Below, in pieces: positions 22,126-34,835 of a stretch of DNA of 64,000 nt (positions within the stretch are counted from its first letter, which is position 1; the number at the start of each line of letters is the position of its first letter). Source of the DNA: Maea johnstoni (Eukaryota; Annelida; Polychaeta; Spionida; Magelonidae); contig OZ012689.1 of NCBI GenBank assembly GCA_963942565.1, positions 25,070,968-25,134,967 of the forward strand. The letters are read 5' to 3'. Position numbers and translations under genes: made by a program. The notes under the pieces were generated by a model. That model was not told the origin of the DNA. It searched no databases and saw only the letters and a list, made by a program, of their open reading frames with translations.

Positions 22126-22338
22126 TTAACCCTTTCAATGCTGAGTCTACTTTTGTCAAAAACACTAGAACGCAAAGATTTTAGAAAACCATCTTAACCC
22201 TGTCATGTTGGTGTTCATTGGATAGCTCTCGTAGAGTACTTTCAGATGAGTACCCATTTGCCAGGGTTTCAATCATTTTTCAGGGTTTTTGCATCATTTT
22301 GTATTGGCCAAATTAGCCATCAGCAGCATAAGGGTTAA
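22126..22338 (-). mobile_element. Family A MITE, full length
   Basis: TTAACCCTTTCAATGCTGAG to CAGCAGCATAAGGGTTAA. Flanks (AGGCT / GAAAGCTACT) match those of the copy at 22,704, so it is part of the local duplication series. Confidence 0.87.
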
Positions 22339-22703
22339 GAAAGCTACTCATACAATCCATCACATCAAAGCGGCCCTTGTATTCGAGTCATTCTCATGTT
22401 TCAAAGAAACTACCTGGGCAGTTTATGTTCTTGTTATAAGCCATTCTTAGGTACTGGCTACTTCACAGTCCATCATAACACAATCGCCCATTGGCATAGA
22501 TTTGCTTCTATTTTATTTCTTTGATTCAAGCCATTCTCATGTTTCAATAAAACTATCCCAGTTTATGTTCTTCTTTCAAGTCATCCTATTAGGCTTTAAT
22601 TTTAAGGAGACAACTTCTAGTCTACCATGAAGAGAAGACTCCAGCTTTCTTCTAGACTAGTCCCTACTCTCTGGCATTGTTGTTTTCAAGCCTTTTAAGG
22701 CTT

Positions 22704-22920
22704 TAACTCTTATGCTGCTGATGGTTAATTTGGCAAGTACAAAATGATACAAATAACCTGAAAAATGACTGAAACCCTGGCAAATGGGTACTCATCTGCG
22801 AGTTAAGTACTCTGCGAGAGCTTTCTATTGAATACCAACATAACAGGGTTTAGAAGGTTTTCAAAGATTTTTGCATCCTTGTGATTTGGACAAAAGTAGC
22901 CTCAGCATTGGAAGGGTTAA
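22704..22920 (+). mobile_element. Family A MITE, full length
   Basis: TTAACTCTTATGCTGCTGA to CAGCATTGGAAGGGTTAA. A small duplication after CATCTGCGAG (AGTTAAGT) is private to this copy. Confidence 0.87.
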
Positions 22921-22993
22921 GAAAGCTACTTCAACAAAGCTTGCCTCTACACTAGGCCCTTGTCTGTATCCTTGTTCCCAAGCCATTCTTAAG

Positions 22994-23199
22994 CTTTTAC
23001 CCCTATGCTGCTGCTGGCTATCTTTGCCAATAAAAAATGATGCAAAAACACTGAAAAATGAGTGAAAACCTAGCTTATCTCTTGAGTACTCGGCTAGAGC
23101 TATCCAAATGAATACCAACATGACAGGATTTGAATGGTTTTCAAAAAATATGTGTCTTTGTGCTTTGGACAAATGTAGCCTCAGCATTGGAAGGGTTGA
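22994..23199 (+). mobile_element. Family A MITE with decayed termini
   Basis: TTTACCCCTATGCTGCTGC to CAGCATTGGAAGGGTTGA. TTAA is lost at both ends and the central palindrome is partly deleted. Confidence 0.8.
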
Positions 23200-23339
23200 A
23201 ACGTATGCTGTTGCAATCCTTCAGGATTAAAAAATGTCCACATGGGCACTAAGTTGGTTCTACACTAGACCTCAGTCTGTTTCCTTGTTCCCAAGTCATT
23301 CTTAAGCTTTAAAAAGACACTTCAACAACTGAATCTGGC

Positions 23340-24045
23340 TCGTAGCTCGCCCCCAGAGTAACTCCTAGTGTAGTTCCTTTGTATTTAAACCTTTCTTGAA
23401 CCCATGCATCTCTGTGTTGGCCAGTTTCACTACATGATACACAAAACTTGTCATATGGGAATGCTTTGCAGGATGGTGTTATTTTGAGGTTGTTGTCCGT
23501 AAGACACCTTTCCTCTAATATGCCCCCTGGTGGTCAGCTTTGAAAATGAAAAAGATGAGAATTACATGTTCTTGAATATATGGGCAAAGATTGATACGAC
23601 TTAAACTCTGAGTTCATTCAACAATTACCCAACTTAGACCGCTCCTGATTGGACTGATTATGTATAAGAGGTGAAAGAGTAAAAACTAATAGCCGATTGA
23701 AAGAAGTCCTGGAGCTTATTGAAGACCTTTATGTGTAAAATCTGTGATTTTTGTGTAGACTTCCCCTGGGTATAGACGATTATCCCTGCTCTCTGATTGG
23801 TCCATTCATGTGGTAATTTCCATGGGAAGTCGAGCTGAATAAGCAGTTGATTGCGTTTGCCTCCGTACAGAGGGTTTCCAGGGCGGGGGCTATGATCATG
23901 CATGTGGCAGAGGAAAACCTAATATCATGTAGAATTAATGTAATAGAATGCACGGTTTATCCAATAAGGTGCCCAGTTTTTGCCAGTGATTGCAGCACAG
24001 GTATCCTTATGAGTTTGGAGAGCACTACAATGGAATGTCTGTGGC
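23340..24045. other. Unique DNA; nothing callable
   Basis: No gene or repeat was recognised. An 81-codon minus-strand frame (23,658-23,903) shows no motif. Confidence 0.35.
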
Positions 24046-24258
24046 TTAATCCTTATGCTGCTGGTGGCTAATTTGGCCAATACAAAATGTTGCAAAAAAC
24101 CTGTAAGATGATTAAAACCCTGGCACATGAGTACTCATTTGAGACTACTCAGTGAGAGCTATCTAATGAATGCCAACATGACAGGGTTTAGATGGCTTTC
24201 AGAAATCTTTGGGTTCATGTGTTTTGGTCAAAAGTAGGCTCAGCATTGGAAGAGTTAA
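24046..24258 (+). mobile_element. Family A MITE, full length
   Basis: TTAATCCTTATGCTGCTGG to CAGCATTGGAAGAGTTAA. Confidence 0.86.
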
Positions 24259-24879
24259 ATACATGATAAGACTGCTGAATTTAATATGATAAAGCATGAA
24301 ACATGACATTTAGATATCTAATCATGATTTCTGACTGATTTTGAGGAAAAGAATTGAAATTTGCTGCTTTATTTCACCTTTTCAAGCTGTGCTATTCAAA
24401 GGGACATCACATTTATTCATTTAACCATCTCACCCCAGTGGAATATGCAAGAAGGCAACTATTTGAGTACATAATGTCAGTATCATAGCTCAAGGTGTAC
24501 TGAGGCAGTAGGAGGTCAACTGTCCAGACAAGAGCTTTTCAGAATTGACGAGGAATCGAATATGCAAGCTATGATCCAACCCTTAATCAAATAAGCCACT
24601 TGGACACCTGTTTCTGTAGAAGTGCCATTTTTGCATTTAAGGTGCATTTTAGAATATATATCTAGATTCTTTACACTGTACGATTTTTGTCAAACTCTAT
24701 ATAACTTATGGCAATCAGCTAAGAAAAACTGAAACAGTGAAAATGTATAATAGAAGGAAAATTCCAAAATAAAATGCAAATGCCTTATTTGTGAGGTGAA
24801 GGAGCATTGAAGTACCCAAATAAAGCTTTTGGATCAACGAAATGAAAAAACATTTCTACCAGCTAGTCCCAAATAGTTT

Positions 24880-25720
<841 letters not shown>

Positions 25721-26464
25721 TTCCTAATCGTCACTGCTATGGGGTTTTTTATTGATAGGATTTGTGTTACTTTTAACAGTTTAGGTTACATAACTTACAT
25801 CAGAACGTGATAGAGACTGATCAGGGGATTTTTTTTCTTATAAGCTGGGCATCCCAATAAATGTGAAAATACTGGATTTTTATTTACATAGTGTAGTCAC
25901 TCAGGCTTGCAAGCATAGCATTAGAAGATGATACAATTCATTTCTCTACTGTCTGGGGAAAGGTTTTTCCTTTAACTCTTAGTCCTTAGGTGTTCTTCAG
26001 TTGCAGGGGGACCATCAACAACCTTTGCAGTGCCACACATTTGTACGATGATCATGCCAAATCAGTTGCACTAAGACAAATATCTTTTTTGAAATGTTAA
26101 AATAATGCCACCTTGTGACGTACATAGTACTTGTATCACTAGAGAGTGATGAAATACACTTGGTCCAGCCAGTTAAGGCAACAGTATTTTTTCCATTTAT
26201 TAATTTGGTTTCAATGTGTACCAAAAGGGAATTTAGGCCCATGAAACCTAAAAAGTAAGTAAAACCGTTTATATATAAAATTTGACATGTAGCAATTGGT
26301 CTAGGCAGGACTGGTGCCAGATCTAGAGTTGTCAGTTTTTTGGATCTGTTAGAAGTGGTCATTTATCTAGTATTGGGAAATTGGCTCAAATTGACTGGCT
26401 GCCAGTCATCCTAATTGGATCCTTTAAATCAGCTGTCGAGCATTTTCGAGCATTTTCTCTAGGA
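25721..26464. other. Unique non-coding DNA
   Basis: AT-rich sequence without recognisable repeat. A 115-codon minus-strand frame (26,015-26,362) has no family signature. Confidence 0.35.
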
Positions 26465-26900
26465 ATAACCTGAGTGTTCTATTATTAAACACATGAAACT
26501 AATGTTGCCATTAGCCTAGTTTACACACACAACAATACGTAGATAAGTATTGTACAAATAGTGTATGTGTTCCATTATTACACACATAAAACTAATGTTG
26601 CCATTAGCCCTATTTAGGCACAGAACAACACACAGATAAGCATTGTAGGAATAATGCATGTGTTCCATTATCATACCCATAAAACTAATGTTGCCATTAG
26701 TCATATTTGCTCAGAACAATACCAAGGTATATATTGTACAAAAATCCTATCTGTTCCATTAATTAATACCAATGTATAACTATTAATCTGATTTACACAC
26801 ATGGCAATACCCAGGTATACATTGTAGGGATAAACCATGTGTATGAATATAACCGTAATGTATCTAATTTTACCATAACCCAATTCATGCACACAGCACT
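26465..26900. repeat. Degenerate tandem repeat, ~93-bp unit, 4-5 copies
   Basis: ACTAATGTTGCCATTAG recurs at about 26,498, 26,591 and 26,684, with TGTGTTCCATTA and CACACA blocks at the same spacing. Later units are diverged. Confidence 0.75.
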
Positions 26901-27087
26901 ATCCAGGTGATGCTCATTATGTTGCTACACCCATAGATCATCAGCTATGTTTTACAGTCTTTTGGGAGTAGGTAAGAGGGTCTAATCAGTCCATATCACC
27001 TCACAGTATGCCGTTAAAGAATATCACATTTTTCATGATCTACGTGTTGGCAGAAGCATAACAGTGCCACATTCAAAATAGGTAGAT

Positions 27088-27345
27088 GGCTAAGCTTTTC
27101 ATTTTCCTATTAATCCTATGCTCAGATTCTTAACTGTAAAAGGAGGAAGGGTAGACCAGCCAGTTCACAGCCCCTAACCACATGAATAAAAAGATAACAT
27201 GGCATGAACCATCCTTAGCTAAGCTTTTCAGTTTCCTGTCAGTCCTATGCTCATATTCTTACTCTTAAAGATAGAAGGGTAGACTAGTCCGTTCCCAACC
27301 CCTAAACACATGAATAAAAAGATAACATGGCATGAACCATCCTTA
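27088..27345. repeat. Tandem duplication, 129-bp unit, 2 copies
   Basis: TAAGCTTTTCA starts at 27,091 and 27,220. Both copies end in ATGGCATGAACCATCCTTAG. Confidence 0.85.
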
Positions 27346-27389
27346 GCGGCCAGTTCAAACCTGGGCATGATGTATATCCTACTTAAGGA

Positions 27390-27790
27390 TGTATGCCCGC
27401 CTTAATGGCTAGATGGGGAGCGGAGAATGGCCCCTTTAGCATATATTTACGGCAGAAAAAATTCCCCATAACCAGACGCTGCTTATTAATGTTCAGAGCG
27501 CTGTGATTATGGATGACGCTGGGCTTATGAATAAGATTACCCCTTTAATTGCGTCCTTGTCAAGTCGGTGGATCTGGGATCCGCGAGTTTCCAGAGGCAG
27601 TTCCTAATTCACCACTACATGGGCATTAATTCTGTCATTTACATGGCAGTATATAAGCAATTTGTGAAATTAACTCCCTGAGATTTATGTGGATGCTGTA
27701 ATAAATGGCCTGAACTGCCAGCCTATTATATCATCCATCATTCTGGGCGGAAATTGTCATATCGCTGCACCGCCAGGTAACACAAAACTG
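27390..27790. promoter_or_regulatory. Candidate conserved non-coding element
   Basis: 400 bp without repeats, dense in homeodomain cores: GCTTATTAATGTTC, CCTTTAATTGCGTCC, GGGCATTAATTCTGTC, GTGAAATTAACTCC. The composition differs from the flanks. A frame reading ELPAYYIIHHSGRKLSYRC ends at CAG/GTAACA near 27,775, but no acceptor precedes it, so an exon is not called. Confidence 0.3.
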
Positions 27791-28249
27791 GCTCCTAACA
27801 CTCATTGACCCATTCAGTCTCAGAGAACATCAAAATCTCCCGGCTCTATGCGTGCTGTCTCTTTGACATAAGCATTGTTTACAAAAGATACTTTATGAAA
27901 TAAAGAAAATGGCATAACTTAACCAACAATTCTCCTTCAAGGCATCTAGTGAATATCATTAATTGTGTATATTCTACAGAACTAGCCTTAGAAGGGTGGA
28001 CCATGGTGGCTTTGGACTGGTATACTAAGCACATAGAGAACAGTCAACACCATGTCTTTATAATGTTAGTATCATATAAAAGACTCAAAAGGGAAGACCT
28101 GTGCGTTAATTAAGGCAAGGCTTCTAGATCATATACCTTTATGATGTTAATATTGGATAAACAGTCTTAAAAAAGTGGATCATGGTTTTCTTGAACCTGT
28201 ATAGTAAAACAAAGGCACCAGAGAGTGTAATGCCTCCAGATTGCTAATA

Positions 28250-28530
28250 TTATAGAAATAGCCATGATAGTATGAATCCTTGGACTCCTACACTTAGAGA
28301 CAGCATGCGGAGAATATCATGGCTTCATTTATGCTAAGATTGGAGAAATAGCTGTGATAGTATGGACCCCGGTTCCTTGGACTCCTACACTTAGAGACAG
28401 CATGCGGTGATTATCATGGCTTCATTTATGCTAAGATTGGAGAAATAGCTGTGATAGTATGGACCCTGGTTCCTTGGACTCATACTCTTAGAGACAGCAT
28501 GCGGAGAATATCATGGCTTCATGATGTCAT
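28250..28530. repeat. Tandem repeat, 97-bp unit, 3 copies
   Basis: GAGACAGCATGCGG lies at 28,297, 28,394 and 28,491 with GATAGTATGGACCC and ATATCATGGCTTCAT in step. Confidence 0.88.
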
Positions 28531-28644
28531 AACTGGATTGCCTGGACGGCATACAATCAATAAGCCCAGGCTCAAGGGCTCCTGGTGACTTCAGATGAAT
28601 GTCTTATCAGCTTTTTAATGTCTGGCTTAGTTATGCGTTAATGT

Positions 28645-28845
28645 ATTGGATGAACACATTGGCGAGGAGAACAGCTCTTGGGAAGGGAGTTCAGTTGGCA
28701 TGTATGGGGCAAAAGGGTGTAATGCACGCAGAATGCTGTGATGTGATTGGATGAACATATTGGAAGAACGGAGGTCTTGGGAAGGGGGTTGGCATGTATG
28801 GGGCAAAAGGGTGTAATGCATGCAGAATGCTGTGATGTGATTGGT
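28645..28845. repeat. Tandem duplication, 101-bp unit, 2 copies
   Basis: ATTGGATGAAC at 28,645 and 28,746. GGGCAAAAGGGTGTAATGCA and GAATGCTGTGATGTGATTGG occur in both units. Confidence 0.85.
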
Positions 28846-28943
28846 AAGAACAGCTGAGCAAGGGAAGGGAATAGGGTTGAAATACACACTGACTGACGGA
28901 CTGGACAACTGCGAATAAAAGACTTCATTGACCCATTCAGGCT

Positions 28944-29060
28944 TAAAACCCTTATGCTGGTGGTGGCTAATTTTGCAAAATGATGCAAGAACCTAAAAAA
29001 TTACTGCTACCATGGGTACTCACCTGAGAGGACTCAGCGAGAGCTTAGAAGATTTTGCCA
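28944..29060 (+). mobile_element. Family A MITE fragment
   Basis: Left half only (AACCCTTATGCTGGTGGTGG to GGACTCAGCGAGAGCTTA). It then runs into diverged B-like sequence to about 29,215. Confidence 0.65.
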
Positions 29061-29405
29061 AAATTGTCAGGACTTATTGGTTAATAACTAGTTAAGTGTT
29101 TTTTTTTCCAAATTCTAAGGTTTTCCGGCTAAAACGTGTTATAGCATTCAGGCAACACTTTTTCAGGGGAACTTTTTGGAAAAGCATGAATAGTACAAAA
29201 AGATTAATGTGTTAAGTAAACCTGCTGACTTGAACAAGCAAGTGTTCGACACTTTTTCTTAGTAAACAGGGATTGTATTTTTTCTCCATAGCATATGATA
29301 GCATTGAAGTTAAACATATCAGTTATCTAATACCTTTTTGGTATTCTTATGTGTTACTTTACCAAAGCTGATGGTTCACGACCTAAAGCTGTTATTGTGG
29401 GATTG

Positions 29406-29635
29406 GGCCTTAAAAAAGAAATTGTTTGTTTCCTGTAACGGTCCGAGAAAAAATAGGGTAGGTAGGTCAGAAATCTTTTTTTTATTATTATTTTTTTGGT
29501 CAAAAATGTGTGTTTTATGCATGTTTTACGTTGATTGGGAATTGGGAGGGCGGAAAAAACTTTGGGTCGGGATTTTTTTGAATAAAAACTTGTTAGGGTA
29601 GGGTTACAGAAAACAAACAACTTTTGTTTTAGGCC
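29406..29635 (+). mobile_element. Family C MITE with TTG target duplication
   Basis: GGCCTTAAAAAAGAAATTG to ACTTTTGTTTTAGGCC. TTG occurs on both sides (29,403-29,405 and 29,636-29,638), so the 3-bp duplication tolerates TTG. Confidence 0.87.
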
Positions 29636-29638
29636 TTG

Positions 29639-30902
29639 CTTGGTGTAATCTCCACTGAATAGATTTGTAGTGCTCAGGTATGCAGTGAAGACCCTTAAGT
29701 GTAGAAATATAATTATGTAGATCTGAAGGGGAAACTGTACAACTGAACAAGCAGTAAAAAGCCATGGTCTCTCGTTAGCTTTCCTTGACTTTATCCGAAC
29801 TCTATCGCAATACCTCTAGCTATGCAATTCTTTGCAGTGCCTTTAGCCCCCACACAAGTTTCTGTACCTCAAGTGGGAATGATCAGTCAGTTTTTAGAAA
29901 AAGACTTTTCATGAAATTGAAGTACTATATAGTAGTGTTTGGACGATTTATCGGTAACTCGATTAAATGTCTAGGGTGTAGCCAGACATTTGACAACATC
30001 GATTGAGCTCATATTTCAAAAGTTCGTCTCTCTGAACGTTCTGCGCAAACAATGTTCGCAGTATACAAAAGTGGCTGGGAATTCGATGCAAATCGATTAA
30101 TTATGCGAATATTTTTCCAATTAATCAATGTTAAACATTTTTTGGCATCCGAAAAAGAAGAACAGTCCTCCTGGATTGATTATATTATATAGCAGCCTTG
30201 CAGTACCTTTAGATTACTTCTAGTCCCACACTCCACTCCGTACAGTATCTGCAGTGGTCTGTAGTCGCAGTGGCTGAGTGTGACATAACTGTATTTACTC
30301 CCACCCGCCATCAGGGATCACAAGGTATGCTTATCTCATCCCCGCAGCAGCGTCACACGGAGAGCGCCTTTCCAGATTGGATTCTCTGGTAATCTACGCC
30401 ATTGCTCAACCATTGGTGCCTCATTTGTTGGCTGTCAGAATGGGGAAGCAACCATCACGCTGTTTGACCACTGTGTACACTTAACCCTTTGAAGCGCGAA
30501 ATACCAGGTGATGATAATAATGCAAATATTGAAAATAAATGCAAATCATCTTTAATTTTAACAAAATGTATGAAAGTTATTGTTTCCCTTTTTAGAGACG
30601 GTTTTTGCCTGAAATATTTTTGGCATATTTTATTCATTTAATAGATATTCTCGTGTTGTCAGCTGTGCATGGGGTTGTGATCATGATAAGGTTAAGGGAT
30701 GGCTTGACGCCTCTGGAGCATGTCTATTGATTTGAGGAATTCACTATTCGAGGGAGGGCCTTGGCACTGTACGGGTAGTTAACCAGATACCAGTAGAGAG
30801 TGTTCCCCTGTTACCCATGCTGCGAATATTGCTCATACCATGAGCAAATGCAATCAACCTAAACTGTAAGAAATGTGAAGAGGATGACTCTTGCCAAACA
30901 TT
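29639..30902. other. Unique DNA; nothing callable
   Basis: TTAACCCTTTGAAGCGCGAA at 30,481 looks like the end of a further TTAA-type element without a partner end. No gene was recognised. Confidence 0.35.
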
Positions 30903-31105
30903 TTAACCCTTCCAATGCTGAGGCTCCTTTGGTCCAAAGCACAAGGATGCTAGGATCTTCTGAATCCTGTCATGTTGGTACTCATTGGATAGCTCTCGGT
31001 GAGTACTTTCAGATGAGTACCCATTTGCCAGGGTTTCAGTCATTTTTCCAGATTTTTGCATTATTTCATATTGGCCAAATTAGCCACCAGCTGCATAAGG
31101 GTTAA
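30903..31105 (-). mobile_element. Family A MITE, full length
   Basis: TTAACCCTTCCAATGCTGAG to CACCAGCTGCATAAGGGTTAA in pieces, with a 10-bp deletion after GGATCTTCTGAA. Confidence 0.86.
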
Positions 31106-31571
31106 GATCTTTTGAAGTGTTAAGGGATTAATAAGCAACAAAATCTATTTATAAATGAACTGTTGCAATATTAGGAAGCTATGTGAGCACATGGAGATGT
31201 GTTAGTGTAAATCCATTCTATTTCTCTGACTGATTGAGAGTATTAATGCGTGAGACCTGATGTAAGGTGAAAAGTATGGAATGCCCTCTGGGAGGAAAAT
31301 ATTTCAAGAGAAACATTTATGCAAACACCTCATACAAAGTGAAATGATATATTTTTTGTTTCAAACCCTCAATAGGGCATGACATTTTGAAGTGGTTCTC
31401 ATGGTAAAGTGAGAGGACTGTATTCCCAATTCACTGGGCAGGAATCGGTTTGTCGAATATTTTGGTGAAATGGTCACTGACTGAATATGCTATTTGGGTT
31501 CCATGGTAAAATGGTAGGATAACTCACTGTGGTTCTTATCGTTGATTGTTGGTATAGCTAACTTGAGTGGG

Positions 31572-31783
31572 TTAATTCATTAACACTCAGAGCAGCCAAA
31601 ACTGGTCTGATGCTTTTGGAAATATTTACTTGCATTTCAAAGCATTGAAAAAGAAGTATTGATCAGAAGCCAAGCAACACCTCTCATTAAAATACCTTGT
31701 GAAATACCTAGTTATTTCCAAAAGTATAAGAGCAGCAGATGATGAAGGTCTATCATAACTGACTGTGGCTGAGTATGGGTTAA
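31572..31783 (+). mobile_element. Family B MITE at the head of the 118-bp array
   Basis: TTAATTCATTAACACTCAGA and GCAGCCAAAACTGG at the left. The right end GGCTGAGTATGGGTTAA is the first copy of a segment repeated through the following minisatellite. Confidence 0.7.
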
Positions 31784-33765
31784 GGCGGCGCTTCACACTG
31801 GTGTGATGACCGCCGAGGTGAGAAGGGTAATGATCATACTTCTTTGGGGAATAATGAGAGTTAAGCTCTATCATAACTGACTGTGGCTGAGTATGGGTTA
31901 AGGCGGAGCTCTACACTAGAGTGATGACCGCCGAGGTGAGAAGGGTAATGATCATACTCCTTTGGGGAATAATGAGAGTTAAGCTCTATCATAACTGACT
32001 GTGGCTGAGTATTGGTTAAGGCGGCGCTCCACACTGGTGTGATGACCGCCGAGGTAAGAAGGGTAATGATCATACTCCTTTGGGGAATAATGAGAGTTAA
32101 GCTCTATCATAACTGACTGTGGCTGAGTATGGGTTAAGGCAGCGCTCTACACTGGTGTGATGACTGCTGAGGTGAGAAGGGTAATGATCATACTCCTGTG
32201 GGGAATAATGAGAGATAAGCTCTATCATAACTGACTGTGGCTGAGTATGGGTTAAGGTGGCGCTCCACACTGGTGTGATGACCGCCGAGGTGAGAAGGGT
32301 AATGATCATACTCCTTTAGGGAATAATGAGAGTTAAGCTCTATCATAACTGACTGTGGCTGAGTATGGGTTAAGGTGGCGCTTCACACTGGTGTGATGAC
32401 CGGCCAGGTAAGAAGGGTAATGATCGTACTCCTTTAGGGAATAATGAGAGTTAAGCTCTATCATAACTGTGGCTGAGTATGGGTTAAGGCGGCGCTCCAC
32501 ACTGGTGTGATGACCGCCGAGGTGAGAAGGGTAATGATCATACTCCTTTGGGGAATAATGAGAGATAAGCTCTATCAAAACTGACTTTGGCTGAGTATGG
32601 GTTAAGGCGGAGCTCTACACTAGAGTGATGACCGCCGAGGTGAGAAGGGTAATGATCATACTCCTTTAGGGAATAATGAGAGTTAAGCTCTATCATAACT
32701 GACTGTGGCTGAGTATTGGTTAAGGCAGCGCTCTACACTGGTGTGATGACTGCTGAGGTAAGAAGGGTAATGATCATACTCCTTTAGGGAATAATGAGAG
32801 TTAAGCTCTATCATAACTGACTGTGGCTGAGTATGGGTTAAGGCAGCGCTCTACACTGGTGTGATGACTGCTGAGGTGAGAAGGGTAATGATCATACTCC
32901 TGTGGGGAATAATGAGAGTTAAGCTCTATCATAACTGACTGTGGCTGAGTATGGGTTAAGGCAGCGCTCTACACTGGTGTGATGACTGCTGAGGTGAGAA
33001 GGGTAATGATCATACTCCTTTGGGGAATAATGAGAGTTAAGCTCTATCATAACTGACTGTGGCTGAGTATGGGTTAAGGCAGCGCTCTACACTGGTGTGA
33101 TGACTGCTGAGGTGAGAAGGGTAATGATCATACTCCTTTGGGGAATAATGAGAGTTAAGCTCTATCATAACTGACTGTGGCTGAGTATGGGTTAAGGCGG
33201 AGCTCTACACTGGTGTGATGACCGGCGAGGTGAGAAGGGTAATGATCATACTCCTTTGGGGAATAATGAGAGATAAGCTCTATCATAACTGACTGTGGCT
33301 GAGTATGGGTTAAGGTGGCGCTCCACACTGGTGTGATGACTGCTGAGGTGAGAAGGGTAATGATCATACTCCTTTAGGGAATAATGAGAGTTAAGCTCTA
33401 TCATAACTGACTGTGGCTGAGTATGGGTTAAGGCAGCGCTCTACACTGGTGTGATGACTGCTGAGGTAAGAAGGGTAATGATCATACTCCTTTAGGGAAT
33501 AATGAGAGTTAAGCTTTATCATAACTGACTGTGGCTGAGTATGGGTTAAGGCAGCGCTCTACACTGGTGTGATGACCGCCGAGGTGAGAAGGGTAATGAT
33601 CGTACTCCTTTGGGGAATAATGAGAGTTAAGCTCTATCATAACTGACTGTGGCTGAGTATGGGTTAAGGCGGCGCTCCACACTGGTGTGATGACCGGCGA
33701 GGTAAGAAGGGTAATGATCGTACTCCTTTGGGGAATAATGAGAGTTAAGCTCTATCATAACTGAT
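31746..33765. repeat. Minisatellite, 118-bp unit, 17 copies plus part
   Basis: Units start at 31,746, 31,864, 31,982, 32,100 and so on to 33,630 and 33,748. One unit near 32,454 is 4 bp shorter. Each holds TATCATAACTGACTGTGGCT, GAGTATGGGTTAA, a variable CCGCCGAGGTGAGAAGGG / CTGCTGAGGTAAGAAGGG segment and TAATGATCATACTCCTTT. Variants are shared between non-adjacent units, pointing to unequal exchange. Short minus-strand frames are by-products. Confidence 0.96.
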
Positions 33766-34309
33766 TGGGGTTGAGGGGGAAAGAATGACGATATATTCTT
33801 GCGAATCCTGCGTAATGGCTCCCGTAGGTGCAGGTATGTCAGTCATATGGAAGTCGTAAGAGGACCCAATCACTCCCATGGTGGCCCTCCAGGCCTTATC
33901 TTTACTCTCACACACACTGGCCACCCATATCAGCTAGTTAATACCTGAGGCACAACATGGGCTACAGTTAACGACAGAATATCTTACCAGAAAAACATCG
34001 GCCATTTTTCGTGGCATAAGATTCACATTGCGTTTAATGTTCGGAAAGGTGATGGAAAGATAAAAGTCCTTGGAGCAGTGCACCCTCTCACCTGATGTAT
34101 CTGGGAGTGCAACAAAATACAAGGATAGTGCCTTTAAATTGTTGCTTTTGTTATTAAGATATTACCAAAATAGTCATGCCTCCTTTGGCTGCTGCAGGTA
34201 TGAATGGTTTAACCCTTATGCACCTAGACTACACTCACTGTCTGAAAACATTGGACACAACTCATCAATGATAGTAATTTAAAAACATGTATTTGAACAA
34301 GGGTTGTTT
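33766..34309. other. Unique DNA with short B and A ends
   Basis: 34,150-34,212 carries the right end of family B (GGCTGCTGCAGGTATGAATG) followed by an A-type TTAACCCTTATGC stub. No gene was recognised. Confidence 0.4.
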
Positions 34310-34317
34310 ACTCAACC

Positions 34318-34723
34318 TAGAGCTGCACTCACGGAGGTAAATCAGCTCATGAGCTCACCACCCGTTTGACGCGTTCCGATTTTCCAAAGAAAATACTTAT
34401 TTTCAACCCCAGCTATTAAGAAATATATATTTATTGGCGGAGATTTATTAACATTGCCATGTTTCTTTAATTTTTAAACGTGCTGATGTGGTACAAAGGT
34501 CAGAATAACACTCAACATCGCTTGAATGTATACATTGGAGATTGTAAAGAAGACATAACAGCGATCAGCAGTCAGGTATGTTTATAATGTGTGTTAGGTG
34601 CTCTGTGTTACGCTTCTGTTCCCAACATAGACGAGCTCACGATTCGAACATTTCAGCTCGAGCTCGGCGAGTTAGCCCCAGGGCTCGAGCCACTCGAGTT
34701 CGTGAGTGGTGAGTGCAGCTCTA
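34318..34723. mobile_element. Non-autonomous hAT element with 8-bp target duplication
   Basis: Terminal inverted repeats TAGAGCTGCACTCAC / GTGAGTGCAGCTCTA are perfect over 15 bp. The element (406 bp) is flanked by ACTCAACC on both sides (34,310-34,317 and 34,724-34,731). An 8-bp duplication and a TAGRG start are diagnostic of hAT. No transposase frame is present. The perfect duplication suggests a young insertion. Confidence 0.92.
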
Positions 34724-34835
34724 ACTCAACCAGGACAAAATATTTCAGTTAAATATTTCTTGAAGTATTGATATGTTATTAAGATATTTCTGTATGTGTC
34801 AGACCCTATGTATGCATCACATGAGAATGGTTTTA

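Larger units (their letters stand above)
22580..23340. repeat. Degenerate ~290-bp tandem series with filled and empty MITE sites
   Basis: Blocks of the form AGGCTTTAA...AAGCTACTTCAAC...CCTTGTTCCCAAGCCATTCT recur. The central TTAA is filled by family A at 22,704 and 22,994 and left empty at 22,595 (GGCTTTAATTTTAAGGAGAC) and 23,309 (GCTTTAAAAAGACACTTC). Confidence 0.6.

Noticed and set aside
31626-33367. Series of ~70-82-codon minus-strand frames with similar proteins
   Set aside because: They are translations of the 118-bp minisatellite. The unit is not a multiple of 3, so no frame can persist.
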